Assembly: GCF_003171515.1 (NCBI RefSeq)
Contig: NC_089392.1
Span: 3,534,001 to 3,598,000 of the forward strand
Direction of reading: 5' to 3'
DNA from: Pyrenophora tritici-repentis
Taxonomy: Eukaryota; Ascomycota; Dothideomycetes; Pleosporales; Pleosporaceae
Length of the DNA: 64,000 nt
The notes under the pieces were generated by a model. The model did not search any database. It was given only the letters and a program-made list of their open reading frames with translations, and was not told where the DNA came from. Both the position numbers and the translations under genes were made by a program. This document shows, piece by piece, positions 1 to 10,571 of the stretch (position 1 is the first letter of the stretch; every line of letters starts with the position of its first letter).

Positions 1-940
1 GCAGTCAGACAGAGTGGTAAAAGGTGTGTGCGAGAGAAAGACATCGAACTGTTCGATAACACATGGTAAGAGTCTAGGCTAGGCAGCAACCAGAGTATGG
101 ACCCTCCCTCACTCTGGTACCATGGTACAGTCGACCCGAGGCACCATAACTACCGCATCAAAAAAGTTCGAAAGATCACACCGACACAGCAAGTTGGAAT
201 CGAAGAGAAAGTCTAGCCAGCTCAGTCTGTACATTAAAGTTCCCATAGCGGCCGGTATCAATACCGTGAAGCTGTAGTTCATATGTAGTGTGGAGGGAAC
301 TTGGCAAATGGTTTATTGATTGAATTACTGCAAAGACTCGGAAAAAACATGGATACGGCGCTCTCTCACTATACATCATGTTGGTCGAACCACACTGGAT
401 CTTGCGATCATTTTGACACTCTCAAATGCAACCGTAGAGGAAATAATGTTCTTCGCACAAATAGCAAATGCAGTGTCGTCAAAATTACCTTCGACGTCGA
501 GCACCAAAAAGGTCTAGACCATAATTCAGAAAAAGGAGGCAATAGCCATGCTCGTATTCTTGCGCGAACTCCGGTGCGAACTCACCCCGCATGTCCACAT
601 GTGCAGCTTCTGGCAATGTCTCCAACTTGCACGTGACATAAACGTCTACCCCACAAAGTGCTGTCAGCGCCAGTAGCTTACACGGGCCATGCACGACGTC
701 GGGAGGCTTCTGCGGCTAAGTACGCGCGTTCTCGAAGCAGCAAGAACCATGCGCATGGTGGGCTGTAGTGCGGAGTCAGCCGACGATCCCGGTGGGGGTC
801 CCGATGGGGCATGGTATGACCTCGGCGGGCGCGCGACTCCCACCCTCAGCAGCCATGCGCATCGGGAAAAGCTCCGGTATGCTGTCAAACCGTCCCCTCT
901 CGAGGACGTCTTAGCTTGTCATGAGGTGCTTGATTGCGAC
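1..940. other. No gene recognised
   Basis: Several short open frames overlap here on both strands. None has a recognisable domain, a convincing start context or splice-linked continuation. I see no repeat shared with the rest of the window. The right end is the presumed promoter of the GH31 gene. Confidence 0.5.
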
Positions 941-947
941 TATATAA
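941..947 (+). promoter_or_regulatory. TATA-like box upstream of GH31 gene
   Basis: The heptamer TATATAA lies 93 nt upstream of the ATG at 1040, a plausible spacing for a fungal TATA element plus a short leader. It is the only such motif close to the start. This is inferred from position only. Confidence 0.35.
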
Positions 948-1039
948 CACGAGAACACCTCTGTCTATGAACTCCATACCCCACGTCGAGTAAAAAGACC
1001 CCATTCGAAACATCTTGCGGATTCTACAAAGTCGACATC

Positions 1040-3188
1040 ATGTTTGCAGCCAGCGAGGATCGACTGGTCTTCACCTTCGATGCCGAACAGCTTTGGATCG
1101 AGCCATGGGGCCTCAATGCGGTCCGCGTCCGCGCCACCAAGATGCCAACCATGCCGCAAGAAGATTGGGCCCTCTTACCTCAGCCCAGCACCACCGCCAA
1201 GATCCAAGTCAGCGACACTTCTGCTACCCTGGTGAATGGCGCAATCAAAGTCGTAGTCTCCAAGCGAGGCAAGATCACGATATTCGACAATGCTAGCGGA
1301 AAACTTCTCTTGGAGGAATACGCCCGTGACCGACGCGACATCTTAGATCCAAAGTGTAGTGCTTTGGAGGTCGAGGCTCGTGAGTTCAAGCCCATCATCG
1401 GCGGGGACTATCAACTCACAGCCCGGTTCGAGAGTCTGGATCCGAAGGAGAAGATCTATGGCATGGGTCAGTACCAACAACCGTACCTGGACATCAAAGG
1501 CACTCAGCTCGAGCTCGCGCATCGCAATTCCCAGGCTAGCGTACCTTTTGCTGTGTCTTCGCGCGGATATGGCATTCTGTGGAACAATCCATCTATTGGC
1601 ACCGCTATATTTGGGAAGAATGTTATGAGTTTTCAAGCGCAGTCCACAAAGTCCCTTGACTATTGGGTTGTAGCGAGCGACACGCCCGCTCAGATTGTTC
1701 AATCATATGCTGAAGCTACCGGCAAGGCAAGTACCTCTCACTCTCCGTATTCCATTATAATAACCGTGGTATTCTACAGGTCCCGATGATGCCAGAGTAT
1801 GGGTTGGGATTTTGGCAGTGCAAGCTCCGTTACCAAACACAGGAAGAGCTTCTGCAGGTGGCACGGGAATACAGACGCCGAGAGTTGCCCATAGATCTCA
1901 TCGTCATTGACTTCTTCCACTGGACAATGCAGGGGGATTGGAAGTTTGATGAGAAGTACTGGCCAGACCCAGGTATGATGATGCAGTTCCTTGTTTGCGT
2001 ACACCTGCTAACATTGATTGACTAGATGCAATGGTCAAAGAGTTGAAGGAACTCAAGATTGAGCTCATGATATCAATCTGGCCTACCGTGGACAGACGCT
2101 CGGAAAACTACGAGGAGATGGTTGAAAAGGGCCTACTCATCAGAACGGAGCGCGGCGTACGAACAGCAATGACCTTTCAAGGACAGACCATTCACTTCGA
2201 CCCAACCAACCCTGCCTCACGTGATTACGTCTGGAACAAAGCCAAGAACAACTACTACAAGAAAGGCATTAAGGTATTTTGGCTAGACGAGGCTGAACCC
2301 GAGTATCGCCACTACGACTTTGACAACTACCGCTACCACCTGGGCCCCAACGTTTCAATCGGTACGTATACGCAGTCCTCTAAAAATGCGAATACGGATA
2401 TATACTAACACTTCAGCGTAGGTAACATCTTCCCCCGGGAATACGCCCGTACATTCTACGAAGGCATGGAAAAAGAAGGCCAACAGAACATCGTCAACCT
2501 CCTCCGTTGCGCCTGGGCCGGCAGCCAACGCTACGGAGCCCTAGTATGGAGCGGCGACATCTCCTCGTCCTGGTCCAGTTTCCGCGACCAGTTAGCCGCG
2601 GGCCTCAACATGGGTCTCTCGGGTATACCCTGGTGGACAACCGACATCGGCGGCTTCCACGGCGGAAACCCAAACGACGAAGCCTTCCGCGAGCTCTTCG
2701 TCCGCTGGTTCCAATGGGGCACTTTCTGCCCCGTCATGCGCCTCCACGGCGACCGAGAGCCCCGCCAATCAAAAACCCCAAACAGCCCCGGTTGTCGTAG
2801 CGGCGCGGACAATGAAGTCTGGTCGTATGGTCCGGCTGTGTATGAGATTTGCAAGAAATATATGTTGGTCCGCGAGGAGCTACGTAACTATACGCGGAAA
2901 CTCATGGAGGAAGCGCATCGGAAGGGGTCTCCTGTTATGCGGACGCTGTTCTACGAGTTCCCAGGTGATGACAAGTGCTGGGAGGTTGATGATCAGTACA
3001 TGTATGGTGACAAGTATCTGATTTGCCCTATCTTGGCGGCGGGTCAGCAGAACAAAACGGCGTATCTCCCGCCTTTGCCGAGCGGACAGCAGTGGAGGTG
3101 CTTTTGGAGTAAGAAGACGTGGGGGAGTGGACAGTCGGTTGAGGTAGAGAGTCCGATTGAACTTATGCCTGTGTTTGAACGGGTGTGA
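1040..3188 (+). CDS. GH31 family glycosidase (alpha-xylosidase/alpha-glucosidase type)
   Basis: Exons at 1040-1726, 1780-1972, 2026-2361 and 2422-3188 join in frame to 660 residues. The N-terminal part (to about residue 225) is the beta-sandwich typical of GH31. The TIM barrel begins at the GLGFWQCKLRY block of exon 2. The nucleophile motif FWLDEAEPEY puts the catalytic Asp near residue 381. The motif VWSGDISSSW supplies the acid/base Asp near residue 451, followed by GIPWWTTDIGGFHGG and the MRLHGDREP block. Members of the family hydrolyse alpha-linked xylosides or glucosides; the substrate cannot be fixed from sequence. No signal peptide is evident, so a cytosolic role is likely. The start matches where relatives begin (AEQLWIEPWG soon after the Met). 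Introns are 53, 53 and 60 bp, and the first uses a GC donor. No lesion is seen, so the gene appears intact. Confidence 0.93.
1727..1779 (+). other. GC-AG intron 1 of the GH31 gene
   Basis: The donor reads AAG|GCAAGT and the acceptor CTACAG|GTC. Only this GC donor keeps the frame across TGK|VPMMPEY. The nearby GT at 1731 would shift the frame. The exon ends exactly on a codon boundary (687 nt). An AG|GCAAGT context is the known consensus of GC-AG introns. Confidence 0.85.
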
Positions 3189-3585
3189 TGGTGGAGGGAT
3201 ATGTGATGTATTGGATCGTGGTATGCGGCATAGAGATGACACCAACTCTCATTTCACCTACGGGGCCTTCCTGGCCAGATCGCCTTCGCGCGCTTGACGC
3301 CGCCGCTATCCTCTTCTTAGACGGAATATTAGCGTCGAATTTTTCTGCAACGACGGCGCGCTTGGGTCGACGGTACACGGTGCAGGACACGATCCACGAG
3401 CTGGGATTGGATTTTGATGTTTAGATGAAGCCTGGGTTGCGCGGATGCCTAGCTTTACAATTCTATTATTTTTCTTAAATTCCTAAGAAGTGTTGTTTGC
3501 TCACAATGCTAAGTTACTGATTCTGAGTCTATTTCCAGTCTCAATTGGTCTTAGAACGAGCATGCATGCATGTATGGCTATCCTT
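3189..3585. other. No gene recognised
   Basis: This is the 3' flank of the GH31 gene. An open frame at 3185-3424 has no recognisable domain and overlaps the gene end. I see no repeat before the solo LTR that begins at 3586. Confidence 0.4.
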
Positions 3586-3929
3586 TGTAACTGCGTGAGC
3601 AGTGTCAGGTGGAGGCTGTGGATCAACGATTGTATTGCTATCTGTTGTCGTGTTGTGATGTGTGTGTCCAAGAGCTCTCGGCTCAGAGGTAAGTGCACTT
3701 GCCCACCGGGCAGTGCCTGCTACATAGACTCCGCAACAATCAATTCAATCCGGTCACTCTCCTAGACCCACTTACCTATCTAGGTAGGGCTTAAACTCCT
3801 ATAGGTAACTACTAGGCTTAAAGCGGTAATCAATCAATCCAATCTGAACCTTCTAGGACCCACTTAATTGATTGTTGCGGACTGTGCTGCTACAATAGGA
3901 TATCATGTGACTCTAGTCACGTGGTTACA
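3586..3929 (-). repeat. Solo LTR (174-bp family), split by a MITE
   Basis: The sequence begins TGTAAC and ends GTTACA. It is flanked by direct 5-bp duplications TCCTT (3581-3585 and 3930-3934), as expected for an LTR retroelement. After removal of the 162-bp MITE at 3725-3886 and one 8-bp duplication, its length is 174 bp, equal to the uninterrupted inverted copy at 61085-61258. No internal retroelement sequence is attached, so it is a recombined solo LTR. Strand is set relative to the 61-kb copy. Confidence 0.85.
3725..3886 (-). mobile_element. hAT-type MITE, 162 bp (copy A)
   Basis: Its termini are TAGACTCCGCAAC and GTTGCGGACTGTG. The 8-bp target duplication CTGCTACA lies at 3717-3724 and 3887-3894. 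The copy is inverted relative to most others in the window. The homologous LTR at 61 kb has a single CTGCTACA (reverse complement) and no insertion, which gives a true empty site. The element is non-coding and must depend on a hAT transposase supplied elsewhere. Confidence 0.95.
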
Positions 3930-4101
3930 TCCTTTCTCCTTAAGTAGCATGTGTTGAGGTAGTACGTTGGTTGTAGTGGATACAATGCTAATCATAATGC
4001 TGGAAGAGTAGCGGCTTTCTTTTCGACTCATGTGTGAAGGGGAATTGCGCGGGAACTTATTATGATAGTGCTGTATCCTGTCCATTATACAAATAACATA
4101 A

Positions 4102-4578
4102 CATGGTTGGCAAGCGAGCGCCGCACGCCGACGCGCTGGTATACCTGCCCGACGCGATTGCCAGCCCAACTCAAGGAAGATTACCCAGAGAGAAGAGGAG
4201 GTGATTTTTAGCTATATACTTCACCTAGATCAGCGCGGGTTTGCGCCTACCTACGCAGCTGCACGTGATATGGCTGATAAGCTGCTGGCTGCACGCGGCG
4301 CTGGCCAGGTTAGGCAGAAGTGGCCAGCTAACTTTGTCAAGCGTACAGACAGTCTTCGGACGTGTTTCAACCGAGCGTACGATAGGCAGAGAGCTCTGTG
4401 TGAGGATGCGACATTAATAAAGAGGTGGTTTGAGCTCGTAGAGGATACAAAGGCCAAGTACGGCATCTGCGATGAAGACGTGTACAACTTTGACGAAGCT
4501 GGCTTTATAATGGGCAAGATTACAACGCAGCTAGTTATAACAGGAGCAGAAAGGAGAGGCAGACTAAAGAGTATTCAG
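4102..4578 (+). pseudogene. pogo/Fot1-like transposase fragment
   Basis: The frame holds RRRAGIP, the HILDLDARGF-like helix block, NFVKR, KAKYGICDED and NFDEAGFIMG, ending at GRLKSIQ. It aligns colinearly with residues of the intact pogo transposase at 31822-33474, from its first helix-turn-helix to the first catalytic Asp region. A stop lies just upstream (4099-4101), and the catalytic core after the first Asp is missing. There is no ATG at the 5' end. The fragment is truncated at both ends and runs without a stop into HET-gene sequence at 4579. Confidence 0.85.
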
Positions 4579-5361
4579 CCTCTGTCTGACGAATATTGTG
4601 CGGGACTTTGGAAACGGCGAATGCCAACTGAACTTCTCTGGCAAAGGGACGTCCGGGTCTCACGGGGGGATGTACCCGAGGAGCCCCAAGAGATTGACCG
4701 AGCCCCCTCATGGTCCTGGGCGAGTGTAGACGGACCCGTAACACTAAATAATATCTACAATGAATCTCAAAACGAAGTTATAATCCTTATCGAAATCAGG
4801 AGTTGTGTGGCAAGCCCCGCGACGGGAGATCCCTTCTCTGAGATCTTCCCAGGGGTAATAAGGCTATCAGGCTACTTGTTAAAACTTCAACTTCGACAGC
4901 CGAACTCCGATACTTACTGGAGCGCATTCTTTGATGGCAGATGGTGGGATAATACGCACCATGCTCGGATCATCCTAGACTATAAGCCTCAAAAACCGCA
5001 AGAGATGTTCTGCTTACCTATCGTGCTCTGGTTTGATGGCCACGTATGGTACTTTGAGTTCCTAATTCTGGAAGCAAATGGGGATGAAAACCGCACCTTC
5101 AGACGTTACGGAATAATGGAGGTTAAAGCAAAAAAGCTTGTAGCATTTAGATAGGCCGATTACTTTGATGAAGATTCTGACACGGACATTGAGAGCGTAA
5201 ACAACGACTCTGAGCTTCAAGATACGGACAGCCAGACTGAGCGTCAGGACTGGGGTAGCAATTGGGACCTTTTGAGGAGATTATGTGATGAGAGTGTCCG
5301 TCCTAACGAAAAGAAGGAGACGATTCTTGGAGCTGAGGCTATTGAAATATCGATTGTATAG
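4579..5361 (+). pseudogene. HET-domain (heterokaryon incompatibility) gene 3' fragment
   Basis: The frame begins LSDEYCAGLWKRRMP and contains RAPSWSWASVDGP. These are hallmark C-terminal blocks of the large fungal HET protein family, which acts in allorecognition. The HET catalytic-like domain itself is absent because the 5' part is replaced by a pogo transposase fragment. An in-frame TAG at 5152-5154 interrupts the frame, which then stays open in the same phase to a TAG at 5359-5361 through an acidic stretch. Together with the fragment upstream it forms one continuous 317-codon frame (4201-5154) starting at a GTG. I regard it as a non-functional remnant, although a chimeric transcript is possible. 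Confidence 0.8.
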
Positions 5362-5437
5362 GGTTACTTAGAAATCTCTTCACTGTAAGCAAAGTAATAC
5401 ATATCGGTCTCAGTTTCGAGATGACTAATACCTACTA

Positions 5438-5624
5438 TGTCAGCCAACACAGTTGGGTGTCCGTGCGTCAGCCCGATACTCTTATCAGATCTTCTAGCAT
5501 CTTCTACAACCTTCACCACTCTACTATCTACGTCATGTACTCATGCATATCTTATGTATATAAGCACACATCTCTACTCAGCAGAATAATCAACCAGTTC
5601 TCTCCTTTCTGTTGTACGCCCACA
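5438..5624 (+). repeat. Solo LTR, about 187 bp
   Basis: It starts TGTCAGCCAACAC and ends CGCCCACA, with 5-bp duplications TACTA at 5433-5437 and 5625-5629. A second diverged copy lies inverted at 21669-21844 with its own duplication. No internal domain is attached. It contains a TATATAAG-like box near position 5562, plausible as the LTR promoter. Confidence 0.88.
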
Positions 5625-5784
5625 TACTAGATCGTTCTACTCTCACTATTTAATACAGAGTTACTCGCTTTGATATACGTCATTGAAGTAGGGACTAGAG
5701 AAGAGAAAGAAAAGCTCCGGGAATGATAAAACCTAAAAGAAATTACTCTATTTCCAATCCCATCTACTTAAGAGTTCTCTTTAC

Positions 5785-8700
5785 CAGACTTGTCATTAAG
5801 CAAATCAAACAAACTTTGGACGCTGATTTGATTTGTTTGTACAAAACTTAAGATTGTATTTGAGTTGTTTAGTTTGATAGTGTTTTAGGAGGCCGTTTGT
5901 TTGAAAGTTTGATAGATTTGATACTGTTTAGGTGCTGATCTAATCGTATATCGTATATATTACTAAGCTTCGCTGTCCCACTTGCATATTTCGTATATTG
6001 CAGCTACCTCAGCGTCAGTTACATCGCCTGAGTTGTAATCAGATGGAGGCTTAAAGCCAGCGTCGCGCCAGCTTCGTATACACTGTATTGCTGCAAGCAG
6101 TTGTGACCCAATTTTGCGTCGCCTTGGCTCTAATAAATCACCGAGCTCGCTGAACAGCCGCTCGCACTCACAACTTGAGGCTGGTATTGTTAATATATCG
6201 ATCGCCATACGCGCTAGGTTAGGATACTTTGGGCGTAGGCTTATCCAATAGCTAACAGGATTACTACCTTGTTCGAACTGCTCCTGCGTCCAGCGGAGTT
6301 CAAACCGTCGCCAACGCTCCAGCTCATCCATCTCTGTCACCTCAACAATGCCATAAGGCTCCGCATTAACGAGCGCGTTGATGGCGTCGTTGATACCGCT
6401 TGAGAGCCGCACTGGTGGGCGACTTTGGCGCTGTATTTGCGGCTTATAGAACACCCAAAGTTGTTTCAACCCAGCGTTGTTTGCCTCAAGCCAGCTCGGT
6501 TTGTCGCGCCAGCTGTTCTCACAGTAGTTCTTGTAGTATGGGTGGAGGCAGGTAGCGGCAAAGTATGCGGGTGATTCGTCGAGCTTAGTGTAATACGCGT
6601 TAAGCTTTGCCCAAGCTGCGCGTAGGTTGATAGGAAGGTGATCTTCTGGCGCGCTATTGGCATTATAGTCGACGCTTTCGTGGTTTTTAAGTAGCTGCTC
6701 GTACACGGCAAGTACAGCTTCGAAGACAGGTATAACCTCGTATATCGCGCCGAAACGGCCAGCTTTACCGCGAGCTTCAAGCCGTTTTGTCGCCTCCTTT
6801 AGCGGCTCCAACACTGATATATACTGGGTTATTACCGCCCAATCGTCAGCCGTAAGCCCATTAGATCTCATCCAAGCTGGTACTTTAGTGAGCTTATTGT
6901 TACGGCTACGCGCGTACGCGTCGGCGCCCATCGTCCTTTCGATGTGGCTTTGGGCGTACTCATCAACGGCGTTATGGAGTTTTGCGGCGCGTACAAAGGT
7001 GTCGTGAAAGCTGTTCCAGCGCGTGACGACTGGCTTTACCGGCTCGAGTATTTCCTGCTTTTGGTCGGGAGCCTTAGCGTTAACACGGCGCTGGCAATCG
7101 GCAAAAAGATCGTGTTGTTGCGGTGTTTGGATGTAGTTGATGATATCGATTAGTACACCAAGCGGACCTTGCTGCCGCCATTCTTGTAGGTAGGCTGCCT
7201 CTGTTTTGTGCTCGTCCTGATCATTATCGTACGCGTCCTTATCAAAGCCGAAGATAATCATCTGTCCGACTAAGTTAAGTGTGTGAGGGCCGCAGCGGAG
7301 GCGGTGATGGCTTGCTGTAAATTCAAAGCGTTGGGCGAGTTTGGTGACGGCGGTGTCATTAGCGTACGCGTTGTCGAGCACAAAGTACCCAAGCTGGCTA
7401 CGTGTTATACCGAAGACATCGATTATATTGCCAACAACTTCAGCTATCCTCTCGCCCGTGTGGGCGCCCGTAAGCTGAGGCAGCGCGATAGGTAGGTCCC
7501 TGATAGTGCCGTCGGCGTCAGCAAAATGAGCAACAACTCCAAAGAAGCCGCGCTTGCCGCCTTTTGTCGTCCAGCCATCGAAGCTTATATGGATTTTACT
7601 AATAGCCGACGAGAGCATCTGAACAACCTGCGGCTCCATATAGCGATACAGCCTCATCACGAAGCTAGCTACACTGTTGTGACTTACCCACAGCGCGTCA
7701 GCTGCCTCCGGGTTGGCAAACTCTATCATCTGCCTAAACGCAGGCGTTTCGAACTCGCGGAGAGGGTGGTTATTGTCGACAAGCCACGTAACAGCGGCGT
7801 ATCGAAAGCGCTGTACGTCGAAGTTTCCGAGCTCGTTAGCGACGCCTTGAGGTACATCGACACCGCCCTCGGTCATCATCTTAAGCGTCGTTTGGCCTCG
7901 CGGTAGTGTAATCGAATCCAGTTTGCCCTTGCGATCGTAGCCGTGGCCAAGTAGCTTCTGCGCGAGGTGGTTGATAGCGTTACTGGTCGACTTTGTAACC
8001 TCTGGATAGGCGCAAAAGATCTTACGATGATGGCAGTATTTGCAAACAAAGAACGTACGATGAGGCTCACGGAGAGAGGCAACGCGGTAACCGTACTGAT
8101 ATACCCAACTTTTGTTGCGCTTCAACGTACGCAGCGGCTTCGTAAAACGCGGTAAACGCTTCCAATCAATGCCGTCAAAGTTGTCCGTAAACTCGTCATC
8201 AAAGCCAGTATCATCCCCGCCTTCGATAGCCTCACTTGTAGCCTCCGTAGCAGCCCTACTACCCTCGGCCGGCGGTTGTATAGTAGCTTCTGGTATAGCG
8301 TCGCGCAACTGCGACTCGAACGGCGCGTCTTCGGTGGCCTGGCTTGCTGCAGCAGCTAGGGCTTTACGTGGCGAGGTGCGGATAGACAGCTCAGGCTGCG
8401 AATCGTCCATCAGGATAGGCTGCGATGCACTGCCTTTAGCTGTTTTGGCGCGCTTGTGGGGGCCGTGGGGGCCGGGGGTGCCCTCGGCGGCGCGTTTTAG
8501 GTTACGAAGCGGCATTTTCGGCGTGTTGGGCAACGAGAAACACTAAAACGTGCTGTAGAGACGGTAGTGTAGCTGCAAAAGATGGCTAACAGCGATATAG
8601 AAGATGGGAGATGGGATATAAGATAGCGGTCATCGACGGCTAGCGACGCTCGTGTAGTTATATGATGACTAAGCTAGATGCAACACAAGAAAACTATCGC

Positions 8701-8943
8701 GAAATTGCTACCTCCGCTATCTCAAAAACATCATTAAAGTCGATCTTAAAGCACCTTAGGACATCATCTATAGAACAGCTCGCTATGTAATATTAGTCAA
8801 ACAGTCAAACAAACTAAACAAATTTCGATCGTACGTTTGATTTGTTTGTATATTTCTATAGGCAGCGTTTGGTTTGTTTAATTTGCTTATAGTCAAGCAA
8901 ATCAAACAAACTATTCAAACGCGTTTGCTTAATGACAAGTCTG
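5785..8943 (-). mobile_element. hAT transposon 1, complete with TIRs
   Basis: Perfect 20-bp terminal inverted repeats CAGACTTGTCATTAAGCAAA are at 5785-5804 and, inverted, 8924-8943. Inside both ends is a run of short repeats built on CAAATCAAACAAAC, typical of transposase-binding subterminal regions. The element is 3159 bp and carries one long minus-strand transposase frame. No 8-bp target duplication is seen (CTCTTTAC on the left, CTAGCGCC on the right), and only the right flank is LINE sequence, so the locus was rearranged after insertion. Confidence 0.85.
5963..8533 (-). CDS. hAT family transposase
   Basis: A single uninterrupted frame of 856 residues, the length expected of a fungal hAT transposase. 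A basic, low-complexity N-terminus precedes a BED-like zinc finger (CKYCHHRK and following His, about residues 165-195). The RNase H-like core has its first Asp in HISFDGWTTKGG and its second in YFVLDNAYANDTA, then a C-x2-H motif RLRCGPH and the RW motif VVTRWNSF. The C-terminal hATC dimerisation domain has CECERLFSELGDLLEPRRR. It would cut and paste the flanking element using the TIRs. No in-frame stop is visible, so it may be active. It is related to the partial transposase at 61895-64000 (shared FDGWTTKGGKRGF block and KxVVTRWNS). Confidence 0.93.
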   Translation of the reverse strand: MPNTPKMPLRNLKRAAEGTPGPHGPHKRAKTAKGSASQPILMDDSQPELSIRTSPRKALAAAASQATEDAPFESQLRDAIPEATIQPPAEGSRAATEATSEAIEGGDDTGFDDEFTDNFDGIDWKRLPRFTKPLRTLKRNKSWVYQYGYRVASLREPHRTFFVCKYCHHRKIFCAYPEVTKSTSNAINHLAQKLLGHGYDRKGKLDSITLPRGQTTLKMMTEGGVDVPQGVANELGNFDVQRFRYAAVTWLVDNNHPLREFETPAFRQMIEFANPEAADALWVSHNSVASFVMRLYRYMEPQVVQMLSSAISKIHISFDGWTTKGGKRGFFGVVAHFADADGTIRDLPIALPQLTGAHTGERIAEVVGNIIDVFGITRSQLGYFVLDNAYANDTAVTKLAQRFEFTASHHRLRCGPHTLNLVGQMIIFGFDKDAYDNDQDEHKTEAAYLQEWRQQGPLGVLIDIINYIQTPQQHDLFADCQRRVNAKAPDQKQEILEPVKPVVTRWNSFHDTFVRAAKLHNAVDEYAQSHIERTMGADAYARSRNNKLTKVPAWMRSNGLTADDWAVITQYISVLEPLKEATKRLEARGKAGRFGAIYEVIPVFEAVLAVYEQLLKNHESVDYNANSAPEDHLPINLRAAWAKLNAYYTKLDESPAYFAATCLHPYYKNYCENSWRDKPSWLEANNAGLKQLWVFYKPQIQRQSRPPVRLSSGINDAINALVNAEPYGIVEVTEMDELERWRRFELRWTQEQFEQGSNPVSYWISLRPKYPNLARMAIDILTIPASSCECERLFSELGDLLEPRRRKIGSQLLAAIQCIRSWRDAGFKPPSDYNSGDVTDAEVAAIYEICKWDSEA

Positions 8944-9518
8944 CTAGCGCCTTCTATGCCCTCAAAATAGGACACGGATACTTTGGGTCCTATTTAAAGA
9001 GATTCAAGAAAAGAGAATCTGATCTCTGCAGCTGCTCGCACACCCAAACACCAGAGCACCTACTTTTACAATGCTCTCTATACAAAACAGAAAGAAAAAC
9101 TCTCATACAAGCAATCAATCACTAACCAGCTACTCTACCACTACTTCTCCATACTAGCGCCGGTATAGAAGCCACTTTAGCTTTTATTACTAGCACTAGA
9201 ATAGGAACAAGAAAATGGTACCAAGGACAGCTGCTAGACGACACACAGAGAGACACTGTATAAAACTAAAAACACTGCCTTCTCCTTTGTCATAAGAGCC
9301 CGCTGCCACATCTCTTTCTATTCACCAAACTGCTCTTTAGCACCAGGCACTAGCTAGACACCGAGTATCTAGCTAGAAGCAAGCCTAAACTGCCATAGCC
9401 AAACAAACACCCAAACTGTACGATAAACAAAACCAGATAGAACGGCCTTCGGCCCAGTCCTACATAGTCTCTGACTGAAAAAGGACTCAAATGGAATAAT
9501 AATAATAATAATAATAAT
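8944..9518 (+). mobile_element. LINE D, 3' fragment ending in (AAT)n
   Basis: It encodes the C-terminal zinc-knuckle region of the LINE ORF2 (FYALKIGHGYFGSYLKRF, then a Cys-His cluster with TPEHLLLQC) with an in-frame TAA at 9122-9124. It continues through ITSTRIGTRKW to the 3' UTR with the AGAGCCCGCTGC block and the terminal GGACTC...(AAT)n tail at about 9497-9518. The 5' end coincides with the hAT-1 right terminus. Confidence 0.85.
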
Positions 9519-10277
9519 AGGCTAGGCTCGCTATGGTTGATGTTGTTGGTCTCTCTTTAGCTGCTTCCTTTGCTAGCGTGTCGGCTTTTTCATTGCCCTT
9601 GACGTCGTTGTGTCCTGGGGCCCACTGCAGGTGGATAGATGCTTTCTTTGTCGTTATTCTCTTTGCAGCTCTGATGCATCTTAGTAGCCACTGTTGTCCC
9701 GGGTTGTCCGATAGGTTGTTAAGCCTATGGATTGCTGCTTGGTTGTCTGCGTATACGTAGATCTCTTGGCCTTCTTGTGCCACTGTAGCCGCGTGTTCAA
9801 ATGCCTATGCTATCCCCTCTAGTTCACCGTTGTAGACTAGTTAGGAGCATCCAATGTTTGTCTTTTAAGAAAAGGTTTCTTCGTGGCTGGAGCTGTACGC
9901 TACTACACCTACGCCGATCCCTATTCCCTTGTCGTGTTGTGAGGCATCTGAGTAGATTGCGGTGAAGTTATCTCTGCTCCTTGATAGGATATAATCCGCG
10001 TGTGCAATTGCCTCTTCCTCTTTGCTCTTTTTTGATACAGTAACCTTGTAGTTAAGACTTTCCCATGGTCTGAACCTATATAGGATTATCTTTTCTACGC
10101 TATTGTTGTCTCTCTCTGGGATTGACTTAACAATAGTATATAGTTGTCTATGCTGGTTTGGCTTTTTGTAGCTAGCTTTGTCTGTATTTGTGATCCTTGT
10201 AATTGCTTTCTGGATTGGGTGGTTGCTGGATAGCTGGTGTGCTCTAGACGCATACTTTCGGTTGTTGGTAGTGTGGA
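9519..10277 (-). mobile_element. LINE E, RNase H fragment
   Basis: A minus-strand fragment of the same LINE family (second subfamily). It covers the region before the RNase H domain, the IYSDASQHDKGIGIG start of RNase H and the block VYADNQAAIHRLNNL to QWAPGHNDVKGNEKAD. In-frame stops occur where LINE B has Gln codons (near 9869, 9842 and 9807), each a CpA to TpA change. It is 5'-truncated and its 3' end is cut at the (AAT)n tail of LINE D. Confidence 0.85.
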
Positions 10278-10571
10278 TTATTATTATTATTATTATTATT
10301 CCATTAGAGTCCTTTTTCAGTCAGAGACTATGTAGGACTTTGGCCGAAGGCCGTTCTATCTTGGTTTTTCTAATTTACATGGTTTTCTGGTATGGTTCGC
10401 TAATATGGTTTTTGGCTTTTCTACAAAAGATAGCTTGTATCTGTTTGTTGCCAGGTGCTAAAGAGCAGTTTGATAAGTAGAAAGAGATGTAGCAGCGGGC
10501 TCTTGTGGCAAAGGAGAGGGTTGTGGTTTTAGTTTTATACAGTGTCTCTCTGTAGGTCTTCTGGTGGCTGT

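Noticed and set aside
9487..9783. A protein ending in a poly-Tyr run
   Set aside because: The Tyr run is the translated (AAT)n tail of LINE D joined to LINE E RNase H.
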